Positions 1-8,579 of a stretch of DNA of 64,000 nucleotides are shown here, one piece after another. The notes beneath the pieces were generated by a model. The model did no database searches and had not been told where the DNA came from. It saw only the letters and a program-made list of their open reading frames with translations. Position numbers and translations under genes: made by a program. Source of the stretch: Arcicella sp043769985 (GTDB taxonomy: Bacteria > Bacteroidota > Bacteroidia > Cytophagales > Spirosomataceae); assembly GCA_043769985.1 (NCBI GenBank), contig JAYVIV010000136.1, positions 8,164 through 72,163 of the forward strand, in the 5' to 3' direction. Position 1 is the stretch's first letter; each line of letters starts with the position of its first letter.

Positions 1-708
1 AACGGCAAAAGCGGGAAAATGATAGATTTGAACGCCTTGAAAATAGAAGAAAAATTCAATCGTAACAAGCAGAAAAATGCTCGCTGTGAATACGAAAGTC
101 CCTTTAATTCCCAACAATCTACTCATCGTCATATCGCCTCTACGGGCATCTTCTTCGTGCTGATAAATCTGGGTCATGGGATAGAATCCTAAGAGATTTA
201 GACTACTTAAAATGGCTGGAAAAAGATATTTATTTTGCAAAATTTCGCTCAATGAAATCTTATCAACGGCTTGAATAACAGTTAAATACGTGAATGCTCC
301 TTGAAAAATACCCACCGTTAGCCAACTAATAATTGGGTATTTTTTTAACCGTATTTTATCGTTGGAATATGCTTTTGAAATGGAACTATAAATAATTAAA
401 GCCACGCTTAAAATCCAACCTCCCAGGAAGTATGCTACGACGATTGCCACAATATCCAAAATCCATGAAACATAGAATAGTTCAATATTGACAGGGGGAG
501 GGTTTTCAAGCCCACCGATAGGACCTTCATCTTTATCAAAATAGCTATTATAGGCATTTGAGGCAGGATAAATCAGTAAATGCAATATTACAAAAAGCCC
601 TGCCGTAATGACCCAATCAGGATTTTGAGATTGACTAACCGCAAACCAGAAAACTGGCATCAGGAATAATGAAAAGGGTATGCGTAGATGGAGGATAATG
701 TTCTTCAT
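1..708 (-). CDS. UbiA-family prenyltransferase (partial, runs off left edge)
   Basis: A multi-pass membrane protein is read from an ATG at 706-708 and is cut by the window edge after about 235 residues. UbiA enzymes transfer a prenyl or similar chain to an acceptor within the membrane. The first Asp-rich motif is seen as NAYNSYFDKDEG (residues about 51-62, where the family usually has NDxxDxxxD), and the second as YQHEEDARRGD (about 182-192). Hydrophobic segments lie at about 10-25, 33-50, 80-110 and 125-148. The first motif is degenerate, so the substrate is not predictable and it may be an atypical UbiA protein. The C-terminus is missing. Confidence 0.8.
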   Translation of the reverse strand, partial: MKNIILHLRIPFSLFLMPVFWFAVSQSQNPDWVITAGLFVILHLLIYPASNAYNSYFDKDEGPIGGLENPPPVNIELFYVSWILDIVAIVVAYFLGGWILSVALIIYSSISKAYSNDKIRLKKYPIISWLTVGIFQGAFTYLTVIQAVDKISLSEILQNKYLFPAILSSLNLLGFYPMTQIYQHEEDARRGDMTMSRLLGIKGTFVFTASIFLLVTIEFFFYFQGVQIYHFPAFAV

Positions 709-748
709 TTTGTTAAATTAGGGTTGGTTATTTTGTCTGGGCGACCCC

Positions 749-856
749 GTCTGAATTAGGATTCATTGGATTATAGGATTTTTAAGATTATTGACTTCAA
801 TAATTTCGACAAATTAATCTAAAAAATCCATTAATCTGACGAATCCAAATTCAGAC
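749..856. repeat. Long inverted repeat, family A copy 1
   Basis: The left arm begins GTCTGAATTAGGATTCATTG and the right arm ends with GACGAATCCAAATTCAGAC; the centre is AT-rich. It is preceded at 734-748 by TGTCTGGGCGACCCC, a module also found inside the helicase gene and at copy 5. The right arm contains the stop codon of the helicase gene (851-853, read on the minus strand). Other copies are at 10815, 17168, 24267 and 60597. Confidence 0.85.
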
Positions 857-3800
857 AGGTTTCTTCCAAAAATTACGACTAAAAATTCTTTCAAATTTCC
901 ACCCTTTCGCTCGTAAACCCGCAGGAATGTAGGCGAATGTTTCCTTCGGAGAAAGGTGTTCGTAATATAAATCATCATCCGTTAAGATTAATGATTCATA
1001 GTTTTTACTGTTTTTTACAGTTATGTCTGCAAATGGTAACTCTTTGATATACGAGCCATGGTCAGACTGTGCGCCCCAGTGTTCCCCACCGACCACTCCA
1101 TTAATTAATTGCTCCTTCAATAACCACTCTGCCTGATAATTTTCTGAGCGGTGGGCTTGTGGTTTATAATTTCCTTCTGATACTTTTAGGGCATATTCCA
1201 AATAGCTTTTCAGTAATCTTGGACCTTCATTTTGTGCTTCTTCCACTCGTAATTGATTCGGCAAAATACTACTGATAATATATATTTTTTCTCTGGCACG
1301 GGTAATGGCCACATTCAAGCGATTTTCACCTCCTTGTCCATTCAAAGAACCAAATTGCATTGCCATTTTGCCTTTTGCATCGGGAGCATATCCGATGGAA
1401 AAGATGATAATATCTCGTTCATCGCCTTGCACATTTTCTATGTTTTTTACGAACAGCCCCCTAACCCCCGAAGGGGGAACTTGCTCGTCCGATTTGGACG
1501 TTAATTTTGTGTCGAAAGTTCCCCCTTCGGGGGTTAGGGGGCTGAGTAAATCTTGAATCAAACCTTGTTGTTTGAAGTTAAAAGTAACAATTCCGATTGA
1601 TTTTTCGGGAGATGTTTGATGAATATTTTTCACTAAATCAATGACCCTTTCTGCCTCAATTTGATTGGTGCTATTTTCCCAAATTCCATCCACTTTAAAA
1701 TACTGAATAGCGGGTTTTTGAAGATTAATCTCTTGAAAATCAGGCAATAACGATAAAGTATTTTTATAAAAATATTGATTAGAAAAATCAATTAGGTCTA
1801 AAGATTTGCTTCGATAATGACCTCGCAGTTGCGTTTGCGGTAAATATTGACAAGCTAAATCCAAGAGCGAATCTACTTCTAATTCAGGGTTGTCATCCGC
1901 ATCGTTTTCAAACCTAACTCTGTACAAATCACTGGGTTGCAATTGTTTGGAATCACCCGCAATGACCACTTGCTTACCCCTGTATAATGCAGGAATACCT
2001 TGTTCAGCAAAACATTGTGAGGCTTCATCGAAAATGACCAAATCGAAAATACCCGAAGCGTCGGTAGCCCCCTGCCCCCCTTCAAGGGGGCAAAGTGGAA
2101 AAATCGCAGAAACTGTTTCGGGAGAAGCCAACCAACAGGGAACAAGTTTAAACAATTCTTCCGAATATTCAGTAATTAATTTCCGAACTGACCACAATTT
2201 ACGTTTTTTACCAACTTGATGCTTCAAATCACGATAAGTTATGGTATTTTGAAGTCGATTTTTTTCTAAATTTTGATACGTTAATTCTCGGAGTTTCAAC
2301 AATAAAATCTCTTGACTTAGGGTTTGTTTTTTCTGAACTGAATCCTGCAAATCAATTTCTAACTGATTCATTTTCAAAGAACTAACGCTTCTTAGAATTG
2401 GATATTTTTCTTCAATATTTTCAATCCAAGCTAATTTTAAACTGTTCATAAAATGGTCGGTGGGGACACTGACCATTACGGACAGAAGTCTTTTTTCAGG
2501 TAAAAACAATTCAATCATCGACCATTCTGTACGACTAAAAGATGCCCTCAATGAATCAGATTCTTGCATTAAATCGAAGTTTTCTTTTAGGTAAGAATTA
2601 ATGTTTGATAAATCTCCCGTGGCTTGTCTGGGCGACCCCGTGTTCACAAGTCCACACGCAAGAATATCTATTTGATTTTTAGATAAATAATTATTCCAAA
2701 CTGCCTGAATATCAATTAATTGCTGTGATTGTTGAATTAAGAAATTGATTTGTTTTTGGAAATCGTTCCATGTTGTTGTTCCCGTTGTTGTCTGTGTCTT
2801 CACAGACAACCCCATAGTCGTCTGTGAAGACACAGACAACAACGGGTATGACGGCAATATTTTCGTCAACGGTTTCCATATTTTATTCGCTTTTTCGGCT
2901 TGATATAATTGTTGAAAATTACGTTCAAACCAACGATATCCTTTACGTAGCCATATTGGATCTTCATTCCTATCCAATTCGCCAAATAAAAATCCCCATT
3001 CATTCCACCATTTTTCTAAGCCAATACGATTTTGGATTCTTTGTTGTAATTTCTGTAAATCTTCCAACGAAAGACTTAAGCCATTCGCCCTCGTAACATT
3101 CTGAATATTAGCTTTTTGATTTGAAAAAAAACGCCAAACTAATCCACCAATAACATTCGACTTTGTGTCAATTGCTTCGTTTAACTTTGACAGAAAAGGT
3201 AATAAATGGGAACTTGGTAAGGTAATTTCAATCCCTTGACCGGCAAAAAATTGAGCCACTTGTGCTTCTAATTCACCAATTTTTGTAGTATTGAGTTTAA
3301 TCTTTTCTTGAATATTTCTACTAAAAACCTGATAAATTTTCTCATTTCCAATTAATGATAACAAATTCTGAAAACGTTCTTTTTCCCCTGAAATCTTTTC
3401 CAATTCTTGAAAATTTAAGATGTTTTTCAGAATTTCTGATGATTCATTTTCAAGGTTTTGTACAAAATCGTGTACTTCTTGAACAACTTTCAAAATCTGT
3501 GAAATTTCTGAATATTGACGGTTTTGAAAAGAGAGGCGAGATTGCCAAAAAGAAGCCTCTGTGACTTGTCTGGGGGATTCCGTGTTCACCAATCCACTTT
3601 TTAATTTATTTTCATAAACGCAATATCTTTCAAATTTCTTCGAAAAATCATTTATCTCATTGAATTTGAAGTGTTTATAATCTTCTTTCAAATTCAAAAA
3701 AGGTTGATTTGGCGAACTTGTTAAGTATAATTCTTTTACGGAAACACCGCATACTGAAACATCAAAAAGGGCATCTTTGAACTCTTGTAAAGTATCAGAA

Positions 3801-5140
3801 ATTTTATCAATTTGACGGCTTTCTTGGGTAAAATTTCGTTCCAAAAAAATTGCATCAAGGCTCTGATTTTTCTTTTGATAATCTTCGATTTGTTCAATTT
3901 GATTCAAAATCTGAGCGTACAAAGTTTTACGGTCATTCTTGAAGTCATGTACATTGCCTACAAACGGTCGCATTCCTGCTCGTGTGAGGCGTTCCTGCAC
4001 AACATCGAGGGCGGCTCGTTTTTGAGAAACGACCAAAACTTTTTTACCACGAGCCGTAAAATCCGCAATAAGATTACAAATTAATTGAGATTTCCCCGTC
4101 CCAGGCGGTCCTTGAACTACCATCGAAGCTCCCGCTTTTATTTGTTGCAAAGCCAATTCTTGAGAAGCATCAACGGCAAAAGGGGTTAGGAGGTTTTCTT
4201 CACGGGGTTTAGGGATTGGGGGATTTAGGGGTTGGGGATTGGGGAAAAGGGACTCTAATCCCTCTTTCTCAAATTTTCTATCAATATTTTCTAAGTTTTC
4301 TACGCTGTCTTCCGTCTTCTTTTCTCCTTTTTCCTTACTGCTTTCCTCCAATAACTCCTCATAATCAGGCACTAAAAATGATCCTGCCTGTGGAAAAATT
4401 CCTAAGACTGCTTGGGGGTATAATTTTAATTCTCCATTGTTTTCAGAAAGGTCTAAATCTGATTTTAATTGTTTCTCAAAATGTTGTAACCCATTGACAA
4501 AAATCTCTTTATTGAAATCAATTTTTAAAGAAGAATCTTTCAAAAATTCGTATAATTGTGTTCTAAATTCAAGCGAATCTTTTGAAAAATCTTCAAAACT
4601 ATGTTCTAAAAATTCATCCGAAATTTGGAGTTGATTGAAGTGTGAATAAGCTAAAAGGAAACTACGATTGAGAATAGCCCCCTGACCCCCAGAGGGGGAA
4701 GTAAAAACGTACTCGGAAACTCCCCCTCTGGGGGTTAGGGTGGCTATCGTTACAGGAAAAAATAATAAAGGACAACGCACAACCGTTCCGTCCGAAAACT
4801 TGCCTTTAATGATGGGATAACCCACATATAAATCTTCCGAACCACGTTCCTCTTCAATAAATTTTTCAGTCCTTGAAATCTTGCGTAAATACTTACTTAC
4901 TTGATTTACTCGCTCATATCGTGGGTCGTGAATTTCACAAAGAGAAATAGCATTTTTTTGAGCGATTAATTGCTCTATGATGTTAAATGAAGGTTTATTT
5001 TGTAAAAAATCAAGCTCGTGAATATCTAAAAACTGTTCAGCAGAGAGGTTTAATAACAACAAAGATTTATTCCTTGAGGTTAGATTGGTTAGTCTTTTTT
5101 GATATGATTTTAGGATTTTTTGTAATTTATTCTCTTGCAT
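851..5140 (-). CDS. Large SF1 helicase (DUF4011/AAA_11/AAA_12 type) with many in-frame palindromic insertions
   Basis: Predicted superfamily 1 DNA/RNA helicase of 1429 residues. The N-terminus resembles DUF4011 (ERGSEDLYVGYPIIKGKF near residues 95-115). Walker A is QGPPGTGKSQ at about 342-351, Walker B DLVIFDEASQ near 1030-1038, then AGDSKQLQPSD, and the C-terminal motifs VQGDERDIIIFS and NVAITRAREK near 1275. A final segment (LPFADITVKNS, ILTDDDLYYEHLS) may be a nuclease-like domain. The ATG at 5138-5140 is chosen; the longer frame would start on TTG at 5176. At least eight short palindromes are translated within the gene, adding peptides such as GLVNTGSPRQ, PPSGVRGL and VVGGEHWGAQSDHG that interrupt otherwise family-like sequence. 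The stop codon lies in a family A repeat. Proteins of this architecture are often found among bacterial defence genes, but no partner is evident here. Confidence 0.85.
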   Translation of the reverse strand: MQENKLQKILKSYQKRLTNLTSRNKSLLLLNLSAEQFLDIHELDFLQNKPSFNIIEQLIAQKNAISLCEIHDPRYERVNQVSKYLRKISRTEKFIEEERGSEDLYVGYPIIKGKFSDGTVVRCPLLFFPVTIATLTPRGGVSEYVFTSPSGGQGAILNRSFLLAYSHFNQLQISDEFLEHSFEDFSKDSLEFRTQLYEFLKDSSLKIDFNKEIFVNGLQHFEKQLKSDLDLSENNGELKLYPQAVLGIFPQAGSFLVPDYEELLEESSKEKGEKKTEDSVENLENIDRKFEKEGLESLFPNPQPLNPPIPKPREENLLTPFAVDASQELALQQIKAGASMVVQGPPGTGKSQLICNLIADFTARGKKVLVVSQKRAALDVVQERLTRAGMRPFVGNVHDFKNDRKTLYAQILNQIEQIEDYQKKNQSLDAIFLERNFTQESRQIDKISDTLQEFKDALFDVSVCGVSVKELYLTSSPNQPFLNLKEDYKHFKFNEINDFSKKFERYCVYENKLKSGLVNTESPRQVTEASFWQSRLSFQNRQYSEISQILKVVQEVHDFVQNLENESSEILKNILNFQELEKISGEKERFQNLLSLIGNEKIYQVFSRNIQEKIKLNTTKIGELEAQVAQFFAGQGIEITLPSSHLLPFLSKLNEAIDTKSNVIGGLVWRFFSNQKANIQNVTRANGLSLSLEDLQKLQQRIQNRIGLEKWWNEWGFLFGELDRNEDPIWLRKGYRWFERNFQQLYQAEKANKIWKPLTKILPSYPLLSVSSQTTMGLSVKTQTTTGTTTWNDFQKQINFLIQQSQQLIDIQAVWNNYLSKNQIDILACGLVNTGSPRQATGDLSNINSYLKENFDLMQESDSLRASFSRTEWSMIELFLPEKRLLSVMVSVPTDHFMNSLKLAWIENIEEKYPILRSVSSLKMNQLEIDLQDSVQKKQTLSQEILLLKLRELTYQNLEKNRLQNTITYRDLKHQVGKKRKLWSVRKLITEYSEELFKLVPCWLASPETVSAIFPLCPLEGGQGATDASGIFDLVIFDEASQCFAEQGIPALYRGKQVVIAGDSKQLQPSDLYRVRFENDADDNPELEVDSLLDLACQYLPQTQLRGHYRSKSLDLIDFSNQYFYKNTLSLLPDFQEINLQKPAIQYFKVDGIWENSTNQIEAERVIDLVKNIHQTSPEKSIGIVTFNFKQQGLIQDLLSPLTPEGGTFDTKLTSKSDEQVPPSGVRGLFVKNIENVQGDERDIIIFSIGYAPDAKGKMAMQFGSLNGQGGENRLNVAITRAREKIYIISSILPNQLRVEEAQNEGPRLLKSYLEYALKVSEGNYKPQAHRSENYQAEWLLKEQLINGVVGGEHWGAQSDHGSYIKELPFADITVKNSKNYESLILTDDDLYYEHLSPKETFAYIPAGLRAKGWKFERIFSRNFWKKPV
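1059..1095. repeat. Intragenic hairpin, GGTCGGTGGGG type
   Basis: TGGTCAGACTG pairs loosely with the end CACCGACCA around GTGTTCCCC. It is translated in the helicase as VVGGEHWGAQSDHG near the C-terminus. Its motif (GTGGTCGGTGGGGAACAC on the minus strand) recurs at 2454, 21589 and 58550. Confidence 0.55.
1454..1544. repeat. Intragenic palindrome, CCCCCTAACCCCC type
   Basis: Perfect 27-bp arms at 1454-1480 and 1518-1544 flank a 37-bp centre; the left arm begins CAGCCCCCTAACCCCCGAAG. It is in frame within the helicase and encodes about 30 residues (SPLTPEGG ... PPSGVRGL) between the ...FNFKQQGLIQDLL and VKNIENVQGDERD helicase segments. Confidence 0.9.
2067..2091. repeat. Intragenic half-palindrome, CCCCC type
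   Basis: GCCCCC (2074-2079) pairs with GGGGGC (2086-2091). It encodes PLCPLEGGQGATDAS just before the Walker B strand of the helicase. This looks like a shortened form of the element at 1454. Confidence 0.65.
2454..2475. repeat. Intragenic short hairpin, GGTCGGTGGGGACAC type
   Basis: TGGTCGGTG pairs with CACTGACCA with one mismatch. It is translated in the helicase as MVSVPTDHF. Confidence 0.55.
2623..2650. repeat. Intragenic TTGTCTGGGCGACCCCGT module, copy a
   Basis: CTTGT at the left pairs with ACAAG at the right. It encodes GLVNTGSPRQ in the helicase. The same core (TTGTCTGGGCGACCCCGT) flanks intergenic family A copies at 734 and 60597. Confidence 0.7.
2781..2846. repeat. Intragenic palindrome with 27-bp perfect arms, TCTGTGTCTTCACAGAC type
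   Basis: The arms are 2781-2807 (starting CCCGTTGTTGTCTGTG) and 2820-2846, with a 12-bp loop. It is translated in the helicase as a Thr/Ser-rich peptide (SSQTTMGLSVKTQTTTG). Confidence 0.9.
3564..3595. repeat. Intragenic TTGTCTGGG module, copy b
   Basis: This is a diverged direct copy of the module at 2623. It encodes GLVNTESPRQVT in the helicase, in the same frame and orientation as copy a. Confidence 0.7.
4674..4747. repeat. Intragenic palindrome, CCCCCTGACCCCC type
   Basis: The left arm (4674-4699, ATAGCCCCCTGACCCCCAGA...) pairs with 4721-4747. It is translated in the helicase N-terminal domain as TLTPRGGVSEYVFTSPSGGQ, between VTIA and ILNRSFLLAY. Confidence 0.85.
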
Positions 5141-5280
5141 TTTTTTTGTTAATATCTGCGAAAGTAATAACAGCAAAGTCGCTATGACGCTAAGATAAGT
5201 ATGACTATGGTAATTATTTCATTCACTTAAATTTTTTAAAATCTTAGCATCCTTGTAGCTTTGTAGTATCACAATTTATT

Positions 5281-6678
5281 TCACAAGCCTAAACTCTTAT
5301 TTACATACCACTGAATTTCGTCGTTATCACCATAATATAGCCAATTCCAAGCAATTACGGCACTTTCTACTGAGAAATAAAAGATTGTCAGTACCGCAAA
5401 AAGCGTTAAATTTAAAGCTAAATATTTCAATAAATCAGGCTTATCCCTCTTAATAAAACTTAATCCCGTTGCCAGTAATAAAACGATTGGATAAAAAACG
5501 TGTGCTAATAATCTTGTGTGCATGAAAGCCCAGTCGTTATACTTTATCAACCCCGTAAACATAATAGCAAAACTTCCCAAAAGCAAAATTAAACAAGTGG
5601 CTCGAAAAATTTTTTCCCAAAAAATTATAGTTCCATATTGTTGCCTCCAAGTAAAAAACAACAACATAAATCCTTGTCTAATTAATAAAGCTAATCCAAT
5701 GATAATCAGCATTGTAGGCAATATTCCTAAGATAAAAAAGATACTTCCAATATATCGAAAACCTGAATAGTTTCCGAATGTTAAATTATTTTCAAAATAT
5801 TGGTGTTTATACCAAAAAGTTCCGTACATCAACAAAGGTGCTGAATGAATACTTGGATTTCGAGAGGATAAATTGGGGTCTTTGATAAGCGTGAAAATAT
5901 TAATATTGTAATAACTCTGAGGTCCAATGTAAAAAATGGCATTGCTCGCCAGTGGAAAAATATCAAGATTATGCACAAAAATTTTATGTTGCTGCCATCT
6001 ATAATTTTCTACGAATTTATAGGTGCCTGAAAACCCAATTATCGCTCCACACAAAATCATCGTAGAGGTCATTTTCCAGAATGGCTTTCGGAAGTTTACT
6101 AAGAAAATTATTAACAAAACTACTGGTATAAAAGGAATAAAAGTAGATTTCGTTAAAAGAGCTAACCCTGCTGATAGTGAGAGAATTACAACATTTTTTA
6201 GCGTCTGGTCTCTCAAATATTTAATGAGATTATAAAAAAACCACGTCCCCATCAAGACAGAAAGTGTATCGTTTGAAACGAATAATGAATAGATGAGATA
6301 TGTTCCCAAAAAGGTGGCTAAAAGGAAACTTAAATTCCGAATCTCCACATCTTTAATCGTCATTTTTACTAATTTTGACATTAACCACAAGTTCAAACAA
6401 GACGTGATTAACCCATAAAATTCAACCATTTTCAATCCTCCAATTACATAAAAAGGAAGAGATGTCAAATAGTATAAGGGAGGATGACAGGCTAAAAAAA
6501 GTTCATTTGTACGGGGCAAACGATGGTTTTTAATTATGAAATCCAATACTTCATAGTGTGCATCAGCACCTTGAGGATTCATGACAATAAATACTAAGAC
6601 CCGAAGTATAATTCCAAGCCAAAGGATTTTATTCAGTGAAGTCTCTTTACTGAAAAAGTTAGCTATTTCATTAAGCAT
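5281..6678 (-). CDS. GT-C fold membrane glycosyltransferase (PMT/ArnT, GT39-like)
   Basis: Integral membrane protein of 465 residues with about ten hydrophobic segments. The N-terminal luminal loop carries an acidic motif (NPQGADAHYEVLDF) followed by CHPPLYYLTSLPFY, which matches the first catalytic loop of lipid-sugar dependent GT-C enzymes. Such proteins usually move a sugar from a polyprenyl phosphate carrier onto a glycan, lipid or protein. The ATG at 6676-6678 is preferred over a TTG at 6714. It is divergent from the GT2 gene at 6819, which could make the polyprenyl-phosphate donor; that link is inference. The acceptor is unknown. Confidence 0.75.
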   Translation of the reverse strand: MLNEIANFFSKETSLNKILWLGIILRVLVFIVMNPQGADAHYEVLDFIIKNHRLPRTNELFLACHPPLYYLTSLPFYVIGGLKMVEFYGLITSCLNLWLMSKLVKMTIKDVEIRNLSFLLATFLGTYLIYSLFVSNDTLSVLMGTWFFYNLIKYLRDQTLKNVVILSLSAGLALLTKSTFIPFIPVVLLIIFLVNFRKPFWKMTSTMILCGAIIGFSGTYKFVENYRWQQHKIFVHNLDIFPLASNAIFYIGPQSYYNINIFTLIKDPNLSSRNPSIHSAPLLMYGTFWYKHQYFENNLTFGNYSGFRYIGSIFFILGILPTMLIIIGLALLIRQGFMLLFFTWRQQYGTIIFWEKIFRATCLILLLGSFAIMFTGLIKYNDWAFMHTRLLAHVFYPIVLLLATGLSFIKRDKPDLLKYLALNLTLFAVLTIFYFSVESAVIAWNWLYYGDNDEIQWYVNKSLGL

Positions 6679-6818
6679 TTTTGATATTTTTAGATTAAAG
6701 ACGCTCAAATTCAATGGAATTCAGAATCTTTTCGTTAGGAAACTACTCTGGTATTCATTTTGTAAAGAACTTTGTATGAATTACCTTAAATAAAACCTTT
6801 AAAAAATCCGTTCCATAG

Positions 6819-7553
6819 ATGTATAAAAACAAAAAAGTTATCGTTGTAATGCCTGCGTATAAGGCTGCCCTCACGCTCGAAAAGACTTATCGAGAAATTC
6901 CATTCGACCTTGTTGATGATGTAATTTTGGTTGACGACCATAGTCCCGACAACACTTCTGAGGTTGCTAAATCTCTGGGAATCAAGCATATTATTCGTCA
7001 CGATAAAAATAAAGGCTACGGCGGAAATCAGAAAACTTGTTATACCAAAGCCCTTGAATTGGGTGCTGATATTGTAATTATGGTTCATCCCGATTATCAA
7101 TATACTCCCCTCCTATTGCCCGCCATGATTACGATTATTGGCAATGAGCTTTATCCAGTTGTTTTTGGTTCAAGAATTTTAGGAAAAGGAGCTTTGAAAG
7201 GTGGAATGCCCATGTATAAATATATCGCAAACCGTTTTTTAACGCTTTTTCAAAATATTATGCTATCCCAAAAACTCTCTGAATATCACACAGGCTACCG
7301 AGCATTTTCAAGAGAAGTTTTAGAAAAAGTACCGTTTCATAAATGTGATGATGATTTTGTGTTCGATAATGAAATGATTGCCCAAATTTTTTGGCAAGGC
7401 TTTGAAATTGGGGAAGTTACGTGTCCGACCAAATATTTTGATGAAGCATCTTCCATCAATTTTGCCCGTAGTTCAAAGTATGGTTTAGGTGTTTTGCGTG
7501 TTTCGATGCGTTATCGTTTGGCGAAATGGGGAATTAGCTGGAGATTGTTATAG
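6819..7553 (+). CDS. Family 2 glycosyltransferase (polyprenol-phosphate sugar synthase-like)
   Basis: Soluble GT-A enzyme of 244 residues. The N-terminus VIVVMPAYKAALTLEKTYRE and VILVDDHSPDNT form the nucleotide-sugar binding part, followed by NKGYGGNQKTCY and the metal-binding region MVHPDYQYTP (usual DxD position). This resembles dolichyl- or undecaprenyl-phosphate glucosyl/mannosyltransferases but lacks C-terminal membrane helices. It is divergent from the GT39-like gene, so the two may supply and use the same lipid-linked sugar (inference). Confidence 0.85.
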   Translation: MYKNKKVIVVMPAYKAALTLEKTYREIPFDLVDDVILVDDHSPDNTSEVAKSLGIKHIIRHDKNKGYGGNQKTCYTKALELGADIVIMVHPDYQYTPLLLPAMITIIGNELYPVVFGSRILGKGALKGGMPMYKYIANRFLTLFQNIMLSQKLSEYHTGYRAFSREVLEKVPFHKCDDDFVFDNEMIAQIFWQGFEIGEVTCPTKYFDEASSINFARSSKYGLGVLRVSMRYRLAKWGISWRLL

Positions 7554-7596
7554 AGGTTTTTGTAATTAATTTTCAATATTCAATGTTCAATTAGAA

Positions 7597-7630
7597 ATGT
7601 TCAAGTCTTTCAGTGTAATCACTTGAACAT
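7597..7630. repeat. Short inverted repeat in spacer
   Basis: ATGTTCAAGT at the left pairs with ACTTGAACAT at the right. The rest of the 7554-7688 spacer is made of related TTCAAT/TTGAA words and holds no gene that I can see. Confidence 0.5.
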
Positions 7631-7688
7631 TCGTCATTGAAATTTGAACACGGAACGCCGCCCGATTGAAAATTAAACCTTTTTTAAC

Positions 7689-8333
7689 ATGAAAACAGCC
7701 ATCATTATTGGTGCTACTGGCTTGGTCGGAAGCACACTTGTAACGCAAATTTGCGAGAATCCCAACTATTCAAAAGTGGTTTTATTATTACGTAAACCCT
7801 TGAATATCAGTCACTCAAAATTAATTCAAGAAGTTATTGATTTTGATAATATAGATGCTTTAAAGGTTGTGGCAGATGATTTATTTTGTGCGATGGGAAC
7901 AACTTTGGCGAAGGCTGGTTCAAAAGAAGCACAGTATAAAATTGATTGCACTTATCCTTTCGAAATTGGAAAAATTGCCAAAGCAAATGGCGTAAAGCAA
8001 TTCATTTTAGTTTCGTCAGTTGGGGCAGACTTTGACTCTTCCAATTTTTATTTACGAACAAAAGGAGATTTGGAAAAAAAGATACAATCACTTGGTTTTC
8101 AGAATTTTGTGAGCGTTCGTCCATCTATGCTTTTGGGAGATAGAGAAGAGTCTCGTTTGGGTGAAAAAATTGGAAAAGTATTTTCAAATCTTCTTTCGCC
8201 TTTGCTGTTTGGAAGCCTTCGGAAATATCATGGAATTGAAGCCTCTGACGTTGCCAAATCTATGCAACGATTTGCTAATCAAGGACTTAGCGGCGTGAAA
8301 TACGTAGAATATGATGAGATAATGGGTACTTGA
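7689..8333 (+). CDS. NAD(P)-binding atypical SDR protein (HTATIP2/NAD(P)H-binding family)
   Basis: Rossmann-fold protein of 214 residues. The N-terminal nucleotide site is AIIIGATGLVGSTL (GxTGxxG), followed by LLLRKPL. The region FCAMGTTLAKAGSKEAQYKID is typical of the TIP30/HTATIP2-like atypical short-chain dehydrogenases, and FILVSSVGAD is the strand-4 segment. No YxxxK catalytic pair is obvious. The substrate is unknown. It is transcribed in the same direction as the two small membrane proteins that follow. Confidence 0.8.
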   Translation: MKTAIIIGATGLVGSTLVTQICENPNYSKVVLLLRKPLNISHSKLIQEVIDFDNIDALKVVADDLFCAMGTTLAKAGSKEAQYKIDCTYPFEIGKIAKANGVKQFILVSSVGADFDSSNFYLRTKGDLEKKIQSLGFQNFVSVRPSMLLGDREESRLGEKIGKVFSNLLSPLLFGSLRKYHGIEASDVAKSMQRFANQGLSGVKYVEYDEIMGT

Positions 8334-8400
8334 TAATCAATAAGCAAGCAAAACTTGTTTATCAATATGAATGTTATTACTTTTGAAAAAACAATATACA

Positions 8401-8574
8401 ATGGACAAAGTAAATAGATATTATGAATTAGAAACTAAACCCGTTATTGGTGCAGCGGGTGGTGCTTCTCTCGGCGGGATATTTGGAGGAACAGGAATTA
8501 TTGTAGGTGGACTTTTAGGTTTTTTCACTGTTCTGGGAATAGTGTTGTATCTCTTTTTTTACAAGAAAAACTAA
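8401..8574 (+). CDS. Small glycine-zipper membrane protein
   Basis: Hypothetical protein of 57 residues. After a short polar start (MDKVNRYYELETKP) comes one long hydrophobic segment rich in Gly (GAAGGASLGGIFGGTGIIVG), then a basic end, YKKN. This could span the membrane once as a hairpin or as a glycine zipper. An in-frame ATG at 8371 would add ten residues; the later start is preferred because the longer one adds an unrelated hydrophobic/Lys tail. No function can be assigned. Confidence 0.55.
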   Translation: MDKVNRYYELETKPVIGAAGGASLGGIFGGTGIIVGGLLGFFTVLGIVLYLFFYKKN

Positions 8575-8579
8575 TTTTC

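Noticed and set aside
749..856. Family A repeats as insertion sequences
   Set aside because: They are only about 90-130 bp with no transposase and no clear target duplication; at most they could be non-autonomous elements.
1305..1556. Plus-strand open frames inside the helicase gene
   Set aside because: They are shadows of the minus-strand gene and the palindromes, with no family-like sequence.
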